Assembly: GCA_028293725.1 (NCBI GenBank)
Contig: JAQGOE010000075.1
Span: 1 to 11,414, forward strand
Source of the DNA: Gammaproteobacteria bacterium
Lineage (GTDB): Bacteria; Pseudomonadota; Gammaproteobacteria; Steroidobacterales; Steroidobacteraceae
Reading direction: 5' to 3'
DNA length: 11,414 nt
Under the pieces are notes generated by a model. The model was not told the DNA's origin. It did not search any database and saw nothing but the letters and a program-made list of their open reading frames with translations. The position numbers were made by a program, and so were the translations under genes. Below, piece by piece: positions 1 to 7,890 of this stretch. Numbering within the stretch: the stretch's first letter is position 1; each line of letters opens with the position of its first letter.

Positions 1-14
1 AAGGTTGCTAGCAA

Positions 15-61
15 CGCGGTGCATGCTCGCCGTGACCCCCTCGCGGGGGGCATGCGCCGCG
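15..61. terminator. Terminator-like stem-loop downstream of opgH
   Basis: Bases 15-26 pair with 50-61 over 12 positions, with a single non-Watson-Crick pair (20/56). An inner stem pairs 36-40 with 45-49. Read on the minus strand, the inner loop is GCGA, a GNRA-type tetraloop. The structure begins 4 bases after the opgH stop codon. On the minus strand no T-run follows it. On the plus strand it is followed by GATTTTAA, so it could equally end a plus-strand gene lying left of the window. A perfect 12-base palindrome (4-15) lies alongside. The pairing is read directly; a terminator role is inferred. Confidence 0.5.
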
Positions 62-65
62 GATT

Positions 66-2069
66 TTAAGGTGCCGTCGGGGGCGTGCTAGCGACCCGGT
101 GGAAAAGCGTCAACGCATCCCGCGGACGCAAATACTCAAATTCAGCGGCCTCCATGGCCAGAGGCTCCCGCTCCGGCACGCTCTGAGCCGCGGGCACAGC
201 CCTGATGGTGTTGGCTTGCTCGCTGAGCTTTCCCTCGCTTGGTTTTCCCAGGCGGTCGTCCGGACCACCCGGCGACTGCGCCATGATCCCGCCCGTCGCC
301 ATCAGATGCTCCAGGGCGCTGAGTTCCGCGGGCGGCTCGGTCTCTTCGGGCGTCAGCAATAACCCATGTTTGCGCGCCCAGACTCCCGCGCTCTTGAGAC
401 TCGTCAGCATGGTGAGAGGAACCGACAGCAACAGGCCGATGAGGATGGGCGACATCCACCAGATGTAACGTGGAGCGATAAATAAAATAACCGCGCCCCA
501 CACGAGCCCGATCAGCACGTGCCACTTATGTCGCGAGAACGCCTCCCGAAAGGTGATGCCACGGTCGCCGCGATCCTGTGCATTCCACGTCACCGGGTGA
601 CCCAGCAGGGTAGTCACGACGAATGTCGTGTGAAACAACATCATGGACGGCGCGAGCAGCGTGCTGAACAACTGCTCGACCACTAGGCTGCCCAACAAGT
701 GAAGGCCGCCTCCATAGCTGCGTCGCAGTTTGCCGTTCACCAGTGCGAGCGTGGCGCCGAGGACCTTCGGCATCAACAACACCCCGATCGTACCCCCGAG
801 CAAAATGACGATCTCACTGTCGCGATACTGCGGCCAGGTCGGAAACAACGAGTACGAGCCGGGCGAGAAGTACTGGTAGCCGTTGATCGCATCCAGGCAC
901 ACCGTGATGGAGCTCAGCAGCAAGGCCGCGAGCCATAGCGGCGACGTCGCGTACGACAGCACACCGGTAATCAGATGCAGTCGGCTCAGCCAGTGCAGCC
1001 CGCGCATGGGCAACAACCCCAGGTGCTGCAGATTGCCCTGCGCCCAACGACGATCGCGTGCCGCGAAGTCCACGACGTTGGAAGGCACTTCCTCGTAACT
1101 ACCCTCCAGGTCGGTCAGGAGCCATACCTTGAGGCCGGCACGCCGCATAAAGGCGGCCTCGGCGAAATCGTGGCTGAGAATGTCGCCGCCAAACGGCGGG
1201 GTCCCCGGCAGAGTCGGCAAATCGCAATAGGCGGCGAACGAGCGCAGCCGCAGGATGGCGTTGTGTCCCCAATAATTGCCTTCGCCGAGCTGCCAGAATG
1301 CCAGGCCGCTCGCCAGCATGAGGCTGTTCAGCCGGGCCGCGAATTGAATGAGTCGCGCGAACAGCGTCTCGCGACCCGCCGGCGTCGGCAGCGCCTGAAT
1401 GATTCCCGCCTCGGGGTGCGCATCCATCATCTGTGCAAGCGTGACGAGCGCGTGACCCGACATGATGCTGTCGGCATCGAGCACGATTGCATAGTCATAG
1501 GCCCCGCCCCACGACTGCACGAAGTCAGCGATGTTGCCGGCCTTGCGCCGCAGATTCTCCCTGCGGCGTCGGTAAAAGATACGTCCCTGCGCTTCGTGGC
1601 GCTCCACGAGTCGCGCCCACGCAAGCTCCTCCGCCGCGCCGATCTCGAGCTTACGCGTGTCCGAGAGCACGAATAGATCGAACGCCGCCTGTTCCGCCCG
1701 CGCCTTGAGCGAGGACCAAACAACATCGAGGCCGGCAAACACCCGCGTCGTGTCCTCGTTATAGATAGGCATGATGACCGCGGTCCGTCCCTTGAGCGGC
1801 CGACCTTCAGCTTCAGAGGAATGGATCACCGCGGAATCGCGGCCAACGAGCTGAACAACGAAGCCGGCCACGGCCGTCCAGAAAGCGCCGGTGATCCACG
1901 TAAACAACACGAAGAAGACGATGAGGCTGGATTTCTCCCAGGGCGTGAAGCCGTTGGTGCGCAGGATGTCCGCCATCAGGGCGCTGGCCGACAGGGAGGT
2001 GAGGAAAGTCAGACCGAAGAACAGCGCCCGGCGCCAGATGGAAGGCCATCGCAGGCGGTCACGTGTCAT
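66..2069 (-). CDS. opgH: Glucans biosynthesis glucosyltransferase OpgH (MdoH)
   Basis: An inner-membrane family 2 glycosyltransferase of 667 residues. It polymerises UDP-glucose into the beta-glucan backbone of osmoregulated periplasmic glucans. Membrane segments lie near residues 12-32 and 48-75, with more after about 365 (375-392, 420-445, 465-490, 518-555). The cytoplasmic GT2 domain between them carries PIYNED (101-106), D137, the DAD metal-binding motif (198-200), SHDFAEA with D301, and RRWAQGN (340-346), matching the D,D,D,(Q/R)xxRW pattern of processive synthases. The start chosen is the ATG at 2069, which overlaps the opgG stop as ATGA and has GGAG six bases upstream; an ATG 11 codons earlier is less likely. 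It is shorter than the roughly 850-residue E. coli protein, having less N-terminal sequence. Its last 95 or so residues are a hydrophilic tail of unknown role. It is translationally coupled to opgG. Confidence 0.95.
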   Translation of the reverse strand: MTRDRLRWPSIWRRALFFGLTFLTSLSASALMADILRTNGFTPWEKSSLIVFFVLFTWITGAFWTAVAGFVVQLVGRDSAVIHSSEAEGRPLKGRTAVIMPIYNEDTTRVFAGLDVVWSSLKARAEQAAFDLFVLSDTRKLEIGAAEELAWARLVERHEAQGRIFYRRRRENLRRKAGNIADFVQSWGGAYDYAIVLDADSIMSGHALVTLAQMMDAHPEAGIIQALPTPAGRETLFARLIQFAARLNSLMLASGLAFWQLGEGNYWGHNAILRLRSFAAYCDLPTLPGTPPFGGDILSHDFAEAAFMRRAGLKVWLLTDLEGSYEEVPSNVVDFAARDRRWAQGNLQHLGLLPMRGLHWLSRLHLITGVLSYATSPLWLAALLLSSITVCLDAINGYQYFSPGSYSLFPTWPQYRDSEIVILLGGTIGVLLMPKVLGATLALVNGKLRRSYGGGLHLLGSLVVEQLFSTLLAPSMMLFHTTFVVTTLLGHPVTWNAQDRGDRGITFREAFSRHKWHVLIGLVWGAVILFIAPRYIWWMSPILIGLLLSVPLTMLTSLKSAGVWARKHGLLLTPEETEPPAELSALEHLMATGGIMAQSPGGPDDRLGKPSEGKLSEQANTIRAVPAAQSVPEREPLAMEAAEFEYLRPRDALTLFHRVASTPPTAP

Positions 2070-4234
2070 GGCTGTGCTCCGGGGGCCCAAAGGTAAGTCC
2101 AAGTCTCGGTCAACGCTTCACCGTATAGCGTCAGGTAGCAACGCAGATCGGCAGGCTTCTCGCCGTTCGTTTTCATACGCATCGATACACGCCAGACACC
2201 ATTCGCAGCCAGGCGTTCCACGGCGATGTTATCGATCTCCCCACCGGTCGCACTCGCCGCCGCCTGCACCGGCTGCGCTCCGCCCAAGCTGTCGAGATCG
2301 CCGCCGGCAAAATCAACAATCACCCGGCGCACACCCGGTACCACGGACGTACCGTTCACGACCCGAGCGAAGTGGGTAGCAATAACCTTTCCTCCCGGCG
2401 GCCACTGCGTCGTCCCAGTGTACGCGGAAAGCAAATACGAGAACGTCATCGGCTTCTGCGGCTGTACCGGCGCCTCCGGTACCCAGAACGACACGACATT
2501 GTCGTGAATTTCCTCGTCGGAGGGAATCTCGACCAACTCGAGGCCGCCCTTGCCCCAGTCCCCGAGAGGCTCGACGAAGTAGCTGGGGCGCCGCTCGAAG
2601 TGCGCTTCATTATCCTGGTAGTGATTGAAATCGCGATCCCGCTGCGCGAGCCCGAAGCCGCGCGGGTGCTCGTCCATGAAGCGATTCACCCGCAGCTCTT
2701 TGGGATTCACCAGCGGCCGCCACTGCCATTCACCGGTGCCCCGCTCGGTCATCAGGCCGTCGCTGTCGTGGACTTCCGGCCGATAGTCGTCGAAGCGGTG
2801 ATTGCCGGAGTTCTCTCCATACAGAAACATCGAGGTCAGCGGCGCGATCCCGAGTGTGGAGATCTGCCGGCGCGGATAGAGTTCGGCCGTCACCTGCACT
2901 TGGGTCGTCGTGCCAGGCCGCACGTCGAACTGGTACGCGCCCGCGATTCCCGGACTGTCCAGGAGGGCGTAGAGCGTCATGGTGCGCGCGGTCGGATCGG
3001 GCTTTACGAGCCAGAAATCCGTGAAATACGGGAATTCCTCGCCGGAGGCCGCGCCCGTGTCGATAGCCAGGCCGCGCGCCGACAGCCCGTAGCCCTGGTT
3101 ACGACCCAACACCCGGAAGTAGGACGCACCAAGGAAGACGATGAGCTCGTCCTTGTAGGCCGGAGTGTTGAGCGGATAGTGAATTCGAAAGCCTGCGAAG
3201 CCCAGGTCCGGCGGAAACACGACCTTGGGCACGCGCGGACCGAAATCGAACATCGCCGGGTTGTAGAGCACCGGACGCGCGACTCCACCGCTCACCTCGG
3301 AGATGTTGACGCGTCGATCGAAGTTAAAACCCCGGTGGAAGAACTGCACTTCGAACAGAGCATGGTCGTACCAGAGAGAGCTCGTCCGTTGAAAACGGAT
3401 GTCACGATACTCATCGAAGGTGAGCTTCGCGATGGCGTCGGGCAACTTCGTCGAACGATTCCTATATGCCTTGCTGGCCCGGTCCTGCGCGAGTCGCTCG
3501 ACGGTCGCGAAAGTGAATGGCGGGAGCGGGACGCGCACCGGGGCCGGACGCGGCGGCACTGCCGCCCCCCGCGCGCCCGCACCGCCATCCGCAGGCGCCT
3601 GCTGCGTGGCAGTCTGCGAACCAGTGGAGCGACGTGGGCTAGCGGCTCCGGTGGAAGACTGGCCCGCGGCGCCCTGACCCGTACCGCTTTGACCAGCGCC
3701 GCCTTGACCCGGCGGGGACTCGCGTCCCGCAGACTCGCGCGCGGCGGACTCGCGGCCGCCGCCTTCACGAGTACCCGACTCGTGCGCCGCCGATTGACCC
3801 CCGCCCGCCGGCTGTTGGCCCGGTGACGCCTGGCCGGTGTTCGACGGGGCAGCGGGACGGACGACCCGAGTCTTAGGCACTTTGGGCGGTTCCGACTTGG
3901 TTTCGCCGGGCGTGGTTGGTTCAGACTTTGTCGGAGCAGGGGCCAACGGTGGGGCAGGCGGTGTTGCGCCGGGCGGGGCACCGCTCGGCGGCGGAGTGGC
4001 AGGCGGCGTCGGCGCACCGCCGGCCGGATTACCGGCAGGCTGGGTTTGCTCCGGCTCCGGGGGTGTCGTGGCCGGCTGAGACTGTACGGATGAAGGCGGT
4101 GTGGCGGCGGGCTGGGTCTGTTCGACGGGCGGCTGGACATCCTTCTGCGGGGGATTTTGTGCCGCTGCAATCGACGATCCGCTCAGCGCGGCCGCTATCA
4201 ACGCAATCCCGAACAGCTGCTGTCGTCGTCTCAC
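2066..4234 (-). CDS. opgG: Glucan biosynthesis protein OpgG (MdoG) with long Pro/Gly-rich linker
   Basis: A periplasmic protein needed to make or branch osmoregulated periplasmic glucans (MdoG family), acting with OpgH encoded directly downstream. From the GTG at 4234 it has 722 residues. Residues 1 to about 26 are a signal peptide (RRR, then a hydrophobic core, then SIAAAQ). About 27-233 is low complexity: first Pro/Thr/Gln-rich, then Lys/Glu/Pro, then Gly/Ser/Arg/Glu-rich with five-residue repeats such as ARESAGRES. From about 238 to the end is a full-length MdoG domain (begins FTFATVERLAQ; contains LWYDHALFEVQFFHRG). That domain alone, about 485 residues, matches the usual whole mature protein, so the linker is an addition. 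No ATG fits the start. A TTG at 4255 would add 7 residues, but GAGGA lies 7 bases before the GTG. The family call is firm; the linker's role is unknown. Confidence 0.94.
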   Translation of the reverse strand: MRRRQQLFGIALIAAALSGSSIAAAQNPPQKDVQPPVEQTQPAATPPSSVQSQPATTPPEPEQTQPAGNPAGGAPTPPATPPPSGAPPGATPPAPPLAPAPTKSEPTTPGETKSEPPKVPKTRVVRPAAPSNTGQASPGQQPAGGGQSAAHESGTREGGGRESAARESAGRESPPGQGGAGQSGTGQGAAGQSSTGAASPRRSTGSQTATQQAPADGGAGARGAAVPPRPAPVRVPLPPFTFATVERLAQDRASKAYRNRSTKLPDAIAKLTFDEYRDIRFQRTSSLWYDHALFEVQFFHRGFNFDRRVNISEVSGGVARPVLYNPAMFDFGPRVPKVVFPPDLGFAGFRIHYPLNTPAYKDELIVFLGASYFRVLGRNQGYGLSARGLAIDTGAASGEEFPYFTDFWLVKPDPTARTMTLYALLDSPGIAGAYQFDVRPGTTTQVQVTAELYPRRQISTLGIAPLTSMFLYGENSGNHRFDDYRPEVHDSDGLMTERGTGEWQWRPLVNPKELRVNRFMDEHPRGFGLAQRDRDFNHYQDNEAHFERRPSYFVEPLGDWGKGGLELVEIPSDEEIHDNVVSFWVPEAPVQPQKPMTFSYLLSAYTGTTQWPPGGKVIATHFARVVNGTSVVPGVRRVIVDFAGGDLDSLGGAQPVQAAASATGGEIDNIAVERLAANGVWRVSMRMKTNGEKPADLRCYLTLYGEALTETWTYLWAPGAQP

Positions 4235-4237
4235 CAA

Positions 4238-4246
4238 TCCATCCTC
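4238..4246 (-). promoter_or_regulatory. Ribosome binding site deciding the opgG start
   Basis: The minus strand reads GAGGATGGA here, immediately before TTG (4237) and GTG (4234). GAGGA is 7 bases from the GTG and 4 from the TTG, which favours GTG. The TTG at 4255 has no comparable purine run upstream. If GTG is used, the signal peptide begins with three arginines, a normal n-region. Confidence 0.55.
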
Positions 4247-4512
4247 AATGCGCAACCCGAGCGCCAGCCTTTACAGGCAAAAGCAGAGCCACCCTGTCGC
4301 CATTCAGCGACAAGTCAGGCTCGCTGCAAGTCAGTGGCCGGCGTACCGGCCGCGCCGATTGTCTCAGCGCCTCACCTGACTCGTGTCCGAAAACGCTGTC
4401 GGACAATCTCTTACACGATTTGTGTTGTGACTGTCTTCAAGGAACGGGTCAAGCAGAGTGCTGGGCGCTTACGGGCGCCTTTGGATTGGCGAGGGCGACT
4501 TAGGACTCATGG
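4247..4512 (-). promoter_or_regulatory. opgG upstream leader with three inverted repeats
   Basis: No convincing gene lies between xoxJ and opgG. Three exact inverted repeats precede opgG: TGTCGC/GCGACA (4295-4300 with 4307-4312), GGCCGG/CCGGCC (4336-4341 with 4346-4351, four-base loop) and TGTCCGA/TCGGACA (4384-4390 with 4399-4405). CAAGTCAG occurs twice as a direct repeat (4311-4318 and 4327-4334). On the minus strand a TTGAAG followed 18-19 bases later by a TGTAAG-like hexamer (about 4411-4441) is a possible but weak sigma-70 promoter. The repeats could be operators or leader-RNA stems; nothing identifies a regulator. Confidence 0.4.
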
Positions 4513-4529
4513 TGCCCCGAATCGGGGCA
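4513..4529 (-). terminator. Hairpin after xoxJ
   Basis: TGCCCCG and CGGGGCA form a perfect 7-bp stem around a three-base loop, starting 13 bases beyond the xoxJ stop codon. No T-run follows on the minus strand, so it is not a textbook intrinsic terminator. It may protect the 3' end or act with Rho. It lies between the methanol dehydrogenase genes and the opg genes, where a transcript boundary is expected. Confidence 0.4.
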
Positions 4530-4542
4530 GCGGGGCAAGCAC

Positions 4543-5451
4543 TCACCCCGGGGGTGGAGCGGGCTCGTCGATCAAGGGAATGTGATACGCAGTGAGGATC
4601 TGCGTGATCTCGGTGTGGTGCGCGGCGATCCAATCGTCGAGCGTCTTCTGCCAGTCCTTCTCGCCCTGACGTAGACCCATCGAGATCTCGTAATCGAACT
4701 TTATCTGCGGATCCGGCTTGAACGGCAGGGTGGTCCATCCGTGCGTACCGCCGTGCCGGCTCACAATAAAGCCGGCGATGGGCCCCCACACGACGGCGAC
4801 ATCAATTTTCCCTGCCGCGAGGTCACGCTCAACGATGGTGTCGGGCGTCTCGTTGGGATCGCCACTCTGCGCCGCGTACATCACAGCGTGATCGATCATC
4901 CCGTTCTTCAACACCCAGTCGGAAGCCGGCGTCTGGGCAAACATGCCGACCCGCAACGTGTGCAGCTTCTCCGGCGGCAACTTCAACAGGTCTTCGGCGG
5001 TCTTCAGGTCCTTCAGATCGGGGCGCGGAGTCAGGACCAGCGCGTAGATCGAATGCATGTACGGCTTCGTCGTGGCCGTGATGTCGTAGCCCTTCGGCAC
5101 ACCGATAATGAGGTCGCACTTGAACTGCTGCGTCTGGTCGTCACGCGCCCGCAACGTGTTGCGAACGAATCCCATACGCTGCGGGAAGTAGGTGTATTCG
5201 ACTTTCTTGCCAAGGTCACGCGCTAGCGCTTCGGCTATCTTGTTCTCATAGCCTTCGCCGTGGTCGTTCGACTGCGGCAAGCTATGTGGGTCGGCGCAGA
5301 CGCGCAGAGCGTTGTTGCTCTGCGGGACCTGGGTCTGTGCCGGGGCCTGTTGGATCGCGGCCTGGGTTTGTGCCAGTGCGTCAGCCCACGGCACCGCCAG
5401 GGCTCCCGCCGCCAGAGCCGTATACAACCCACGTAGGACCAAGCCCCTCAT
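4543..5451 (-). CDS. xoxJ: XoxJ/MoxJ-like quinoprotein-associated periplasmic binding protein
   Basis: A periplasmic solute-binding-fold protein of 302 residues that accompanies PQQ-dependent dehydrogenases; in methanol oxidation loci it is called MoxJ or XoxJ. It is thought to interact with or activate the dehydrogenase rather than feed an ABC transporter. A signal peptide ends near ADALA (residue 27), followed by a Gln/Ala/Pro-rich spacer to about 45. The conserved core begins LRVCADPHSLPQSND (49-63) and continues with GYENKIAEALA and CDLIIGVPKGYD (112-123). Two cysteines, C52 and C112, could form a disulfide. The ATG at 5451 was chosen because the signal peptide starts there; upstream in-frame codons run back into xoxG. 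The gap to xoxG is 10 bases, and no clear Shine-Dalgarno is seen. No permease or ATPase gene lies nearby, which fits a non-transport role. Confidence 0.88.
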   Translation of the reverse strand: MRGLVLRGLYTALAAGALAVPWADALAQTQAAIQQAPAQTQVPQSNNALRVCADPHSLPQSNDHGEGYENKIAEALARDLGKKVEYTYFPQRMGFVRNTLRARDDQTQQFKCDLIIGVPKGYDITATTKPYMHSIYALVLTPRPDLKDLKTAEDLLKLPPEKLHTLRVGMFAQTPASDWVLKNGMIDHAVMYAAQSGDPNETPDTIVERDLAAGKIDVAVVWGPIAGFIVSRHGGTHGWTTLPFKPDPQIKFDYEISMGLRQGEKDWQKTLDDWIAAHHTEITQILTAYHIPLIDEPAPPPG

Positions 5452-5461
5452 AGCGGTCAGT

Positions 5462-5938
5462 CTACTTCTTCGCGGACTTCTGGTCAGCCTGCATGGGGTA
5501 CAGATGGCCCGCGGCGATGTTGCCGTCGGAGCGACCTTTGAGATAGGCGTAGAGATTTTCCCAATTCTCCTGCACGAGTGGCACACCACCGAAGTTGGGC
5601 ATGCCTTTCTCCAGGCGCCCTTGGGTGACCGTCGTGTGAAACTGGTCCTTCGTCAGCACCTTGAGCGAGTTCACCAGGGCCGGACCCACCAGCCCCTCCT
5701 GCGAGGCGCCATGACAACGCTCGCAAGCCATCGCGCGCCAGGTCTTCCAGCCCGCCAGGGTCTTGGGATCCACCTGGTTACCATCCTTGACAGTGTACAA
5801 GTCAGTGGTGACCGACTTTCCGCCCGGCACCACCGGCGGCGGGTCTCCCTGCGCCCGGGCCGCATTCACGAGCGCCCCGGCAGCCAACATCGTCACAACC
5901 GAAACCAACATAACAGAACGAGCAATCCTCATCCCCAT
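5462..5938 (-). CDS. xoxG: Methanol-metabolism c-type cytochrome XoxG
   Basis: A small periplasmic cytochrome c of 158 residues, the likely electron acceptor of the XoxF dehydrogenase encoded upstream. It has a Sec signal peptide with cleavage near AARAQ (residue 30), a single heme motif CERCH (C72, C75, H76), and a probable distal methionine ligand in KGMPNF (M113). The late segment ENLYAYLKGRSDG is typical of cytochromes paired with methanol dehydrogenase. Translation could begin at the ATG at 5938 or the one at 5932; GTGAGGGGAA precedes both. It lies 125 bases after xoxF, with two stem-loops in the spacer, and 10 bases before xoxJ, in the conserved F-G-J order. The single heme is seen directly; the redox partner is inferred from order and family. 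Confidence 0.9.
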   Translation of the reverse strand: MGMRIARSVMLVSVVTMLAAGALVNAARAQGDPPPVVPGGKSVTTDLYTVKDGNQVDPKTLAGWKTWRAMACERCHGASQEGLVGPALVNSLKVLTKDQFHTTVTQGRLEKGMPNFGGVPLVQENWENLYAYLKGRSDGNIAAGHLYPMQADQKSAKK

Positions 5939-5960
5939 TTCCCCTCACTTTTACACAGGA

Positions 5961-5988
5961 GCGCCACGCCGCTTGCGCGGCGTGGCGC
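5961..5988 (-). repeat. Perfect 12-bp stem-loop in the xoxF-xoxG spacer
   Basis: Bases 5961-5972 and 5977-5988 are exact reverse complements around a four-base loop (TTGC on the plus strand), almost all G and C. No T-run follows on either strand, so simple intrinsic termination is unlikely. Its place between a dehydrogenase gene and its cytochrome gene suggests 3' protection of the xoxF part of the mRNA or partial attenuation before xoxG. Confidence 0.7.
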
Positions 5989-6013
5989 AGCTCAACACTT
6001 CGGCGGCCCTCGA

Positions 6014-6045
6014 GGCGCTGCGCCCTTGAGACAGGACACAGCGCC
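6014..6045 (-). repeat. Second inverted repeat after xoxF
   Basis: GGCGCTG (6014-6020) pairs exactly with CAGCGCC (6039-6045) across an 18-base loop, starting about 18 bases beyond the xoxF stop. It comes before the larger hairpin in the transcript. The long loop makes it weaker than the 5961-5988 stem. Confidence 0.4.
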
Positions 6046-6063
6046 GCAAGGTCCATGCCCGTC

Positions 6064-7881
6064 TTAGGTATCAGGCAGCGAGAACACGAACAGAGTTCCC
6101 CCCAATGTCGTGTACTTCGCCAGGTCCTTGTAACCACCGACCGCTCCCAGGCCCGCGGTTCCCTCGGTGAGCCCGGCCGCCATGCCGATGCCCGCCCAAC
6201 CGCCGATGCCCGAGTACACGCCGACAAACTGCTTGCCGCCGTACTGGTAGCTGAAGACATTGCCGATGATTCCCGAGGGCATCTTGAACTTCCACAGATC
6301 GTTGCCGGTCTTGGTGTCGACCGCCTTGATATAGCCCTCGAGCGTGCCGTAGAACGTCACGTTACCATCGGTGGACAGCGCGCCCGACCATACCGAGAAG
6401 CGCTCCGGCTTCGTCCAGACGATCTTGCCCACCGCCGGATCCCACGCGATGAAGTTACCCATGCCACCATGACTGTTAGGTGTTGGGAACATCGTCAGCG
6501 TGGCACCGACGTACGGCTGTCCTGCGGTGTATTCCACCTGGAACGGCTCGTAGGTCATGCAGACGTGGTTCGTCGGTACGAGTATGTACCCGGTCGCCGG
6601 ATCGTAGCTGGAAGGCTGCTCGTCCTTCGAGCCCAGCGCCGCCGGGCAAATGCCCTTCACATCGACGTCCGGACCGGTGGTGCCGGGCGAATACTTCTTG
6701 TCGACGATCGGACGTCCCGTCTTCATGTCGACCTTGGAGGCCCAGTTCACCTGCGGATCGAACTTTTCGGCGACCATCAACTCACCGGTCACACGGTTCA
6801 ACGTGTAGCCGAAGCCATTGCGGTCGAAGTGCGCCACCACCGGAACTGACTTACCGTCCTTCTTGATGTCCAACAGGATCATCTCGTTGACGCCGTCGAA
6901 ATCCCACTCGTCGTGGGGCGTCATCTGGTACACCCACTTCGCAGCACCAGTGTCCAGGTCGCGGGCCCAGATCGTCATGGACCATTTGTTGTCACCCGGC
7001 CGCTGCGCCGGATTCCACGTGCCCGGATTACCGCTGCCGTAATACACGAGGTTCAACTTCGGATCGTAGGCGTACCAACCCCAGGTCGTGCCGCCACCCA
7101 GCTTGTACTGGTCGCCCTGCCAGGTCTTGAGCGAGGAGTCCTTGCCCACCGGCTCCATCTTGCCGTTGGTCCAGGCCATGGTCTTCTTCGGATCCATGAT
7201 CATCTCGGAGTCCTGGCCCTCACTGTAGGCCTTCCAGACGAGCTTGCCGGTCTTGATGTCGTAGGCCTGCATGCGGCCACGGACACCGAACTCGCCGCCG
7301 GAAATGCCGGTGAGCACCTTATCCCCGAAGACGTGCGGTGAGTTGGTGTTGGTTTCGCCGATTTTCGCGTTACCGTTCTTGACGCTCCACACCACCTTGC
7401 CGGTCTTCGCATCCAGCGCAACCAGCGTGGTGTCCGCCTGTTGCAGGAAGATCTTGCCGTCGCCGTACGCGAGGCCGCGATTTACCGTATCGCAACACAT
7501 CACGGGAACGACGTCCGCGTCCTGCTTTGGCTCGTACTTCCAACGGTATGTCTGGTCCTTCAGACTCACGGCATAGACGTTATTGGGAAACGGCGTGTGC
7601 ATGTACATCGTGTCACCGATGACGAGCGGCGACCCCTCATGACCGCGCAACACACCCGTGGACATCGTCCAGGCAACCTGCAGTTTGCCGACATTGCTCG
7701 TCGATATCTGCTTCAGCACGCTATGACGATGGTTGGCATTATCGCCGGCCTGCGAGGCCCAGTTCGCGGGATCCGCCATCCGTGCATCGAGGTCGGTATC
7801 TGCTAGTGCGGAGGACGATATTACCGCTGCAACGGCAAGTACGGCTCCCCTCATTAAGACTGTTCTGTACTCGTGGCTCAT
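6064..7881 (-). CDS. xoxF: PQQ-dependent, lanthanide-type methanol dehydrogenase XoxF
   Basis: A periplasmic quinoprotein of 605 residues that oxidises methanol, and probably other short primary alcohols, using PQQ and a rare-earth ion. The signal peptide is cleaved near SSALA (residue 27). The eight-bladed propeller shows tryptophan-docking motifs such as [11 protein letters not shown] (155-165), [11 protein letters not shown] (206-216) and [11 protein letters not shown] (520-530). Active-site features are the vicinal cysteines C129-C130 (CCDTVNRG), E197 in GGEFGVRG, W267, N285 in GSGNPGTW, catalytic D327 in HDEWDFDG, and R354 in HFDRNG. D329, two residues after the catalytic Asp, marks lanthanide-binding XoxF; calcium MxaF enzymes have Ala there. 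No mxaI gene is nearby. The ATG at 7881 was chosen because GGAGGA lies just upstream and a signal peptide follows; a 34-codon in-frame extension to 7983 has neither. First gene of the xoxF-G-J group. Confidence 0.95.
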   Translation of the reverse strand: MSHEYRTVLMRGAVLAVAAVISSSALADTDLDARMADPANWASQAGDNANHRHSVLKQISTSNVGKLQVAWTMSTGVLRGHEGSPLVIGDTMYMHTPFPNNVYAVSLKDQTYRWKYEPKQDADVVPVMCCDTVNRGLAYGDGKIFLQQADTTLVALDAKTGKVVWSVKNGNAKIGETNTNSPHVFGDKVLTGISGGEFGVRGRMQAYDIKTGKLVWKAYSEGQDSEMIMDPKKTMAWTNGKMEPVGKDSSLKTWQGDQYKLGGGTTWGWYAYDPKLNLVYYGSGNPGTWNPAQRPGDNKWSMTIWARDLDTGAAKWVYQMTPHDEWDFDGVNEMILLDIKKDGKSVPVVAHFDRNGFGYTLNRVTGELMVAEKFDPQVNWASKVDMKTGRPIVDKKYSPGTTGPDVDVKGICPAALGSKDEQPSSYDPATGYILVPTNHVCMTYEPFQVEYTAGQPYVGATLTMFPTPNSHGGMGNFIAWDPAVGKIVWTKPERFSVWSGALSTDGNVTFYGTLEGYIKAVDTKTGNDLWKFKMPSGIIGNVFSYQYGGKQFVGVYSGIGGWAGIGMAAGLTEGTAGLGAVGGYKDLAKYTTLGGTLFVFSLPDT

Positions 7882-7890
7882 ATCTCCTCC
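7882..7890 (-). promoter_or_regulatory. Ribosome binding site of xoxF
   Basis: The minus strand reads GGAGGAGAT directly before the ATG at 7881, with four bases between GGAGG and the start codon. It is one of the clearest Shine-Dalgarno sequences in the window. It fixes the start against the longer upstream reading frame and fits high expression of the dehydrogenase. Confidence 0.75.

Noticed and set aside
975..1676. Plus-strand open frame of 233 codons opposite opgH
   Set aside because: It is antisense to the GT2 catalytic core with all its motifs, and the product shows no domain.
2372..3826. Long plus-strand open frame of 484 codons opposite opgG
   Set aside because: It is antisense to a well-supported MdoG domain, its product is rich in Arg and lacks recognisable motifs, and long antisense frames are expected in GC-rich genes.
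3292..4170. Minus-strand open frame of 292 codons in another frame of opgG
   Set aside because: It covers the low-complexity linker; the Arg/Pro-rich product is what a shifted frame of that repeat DNA gives.
5312..6067. Plus-strand open frame of 251 codons
   Set aside because: It runs antisense through xoxJ, xoxG and the spacer hairpin, with no domain or start signal.
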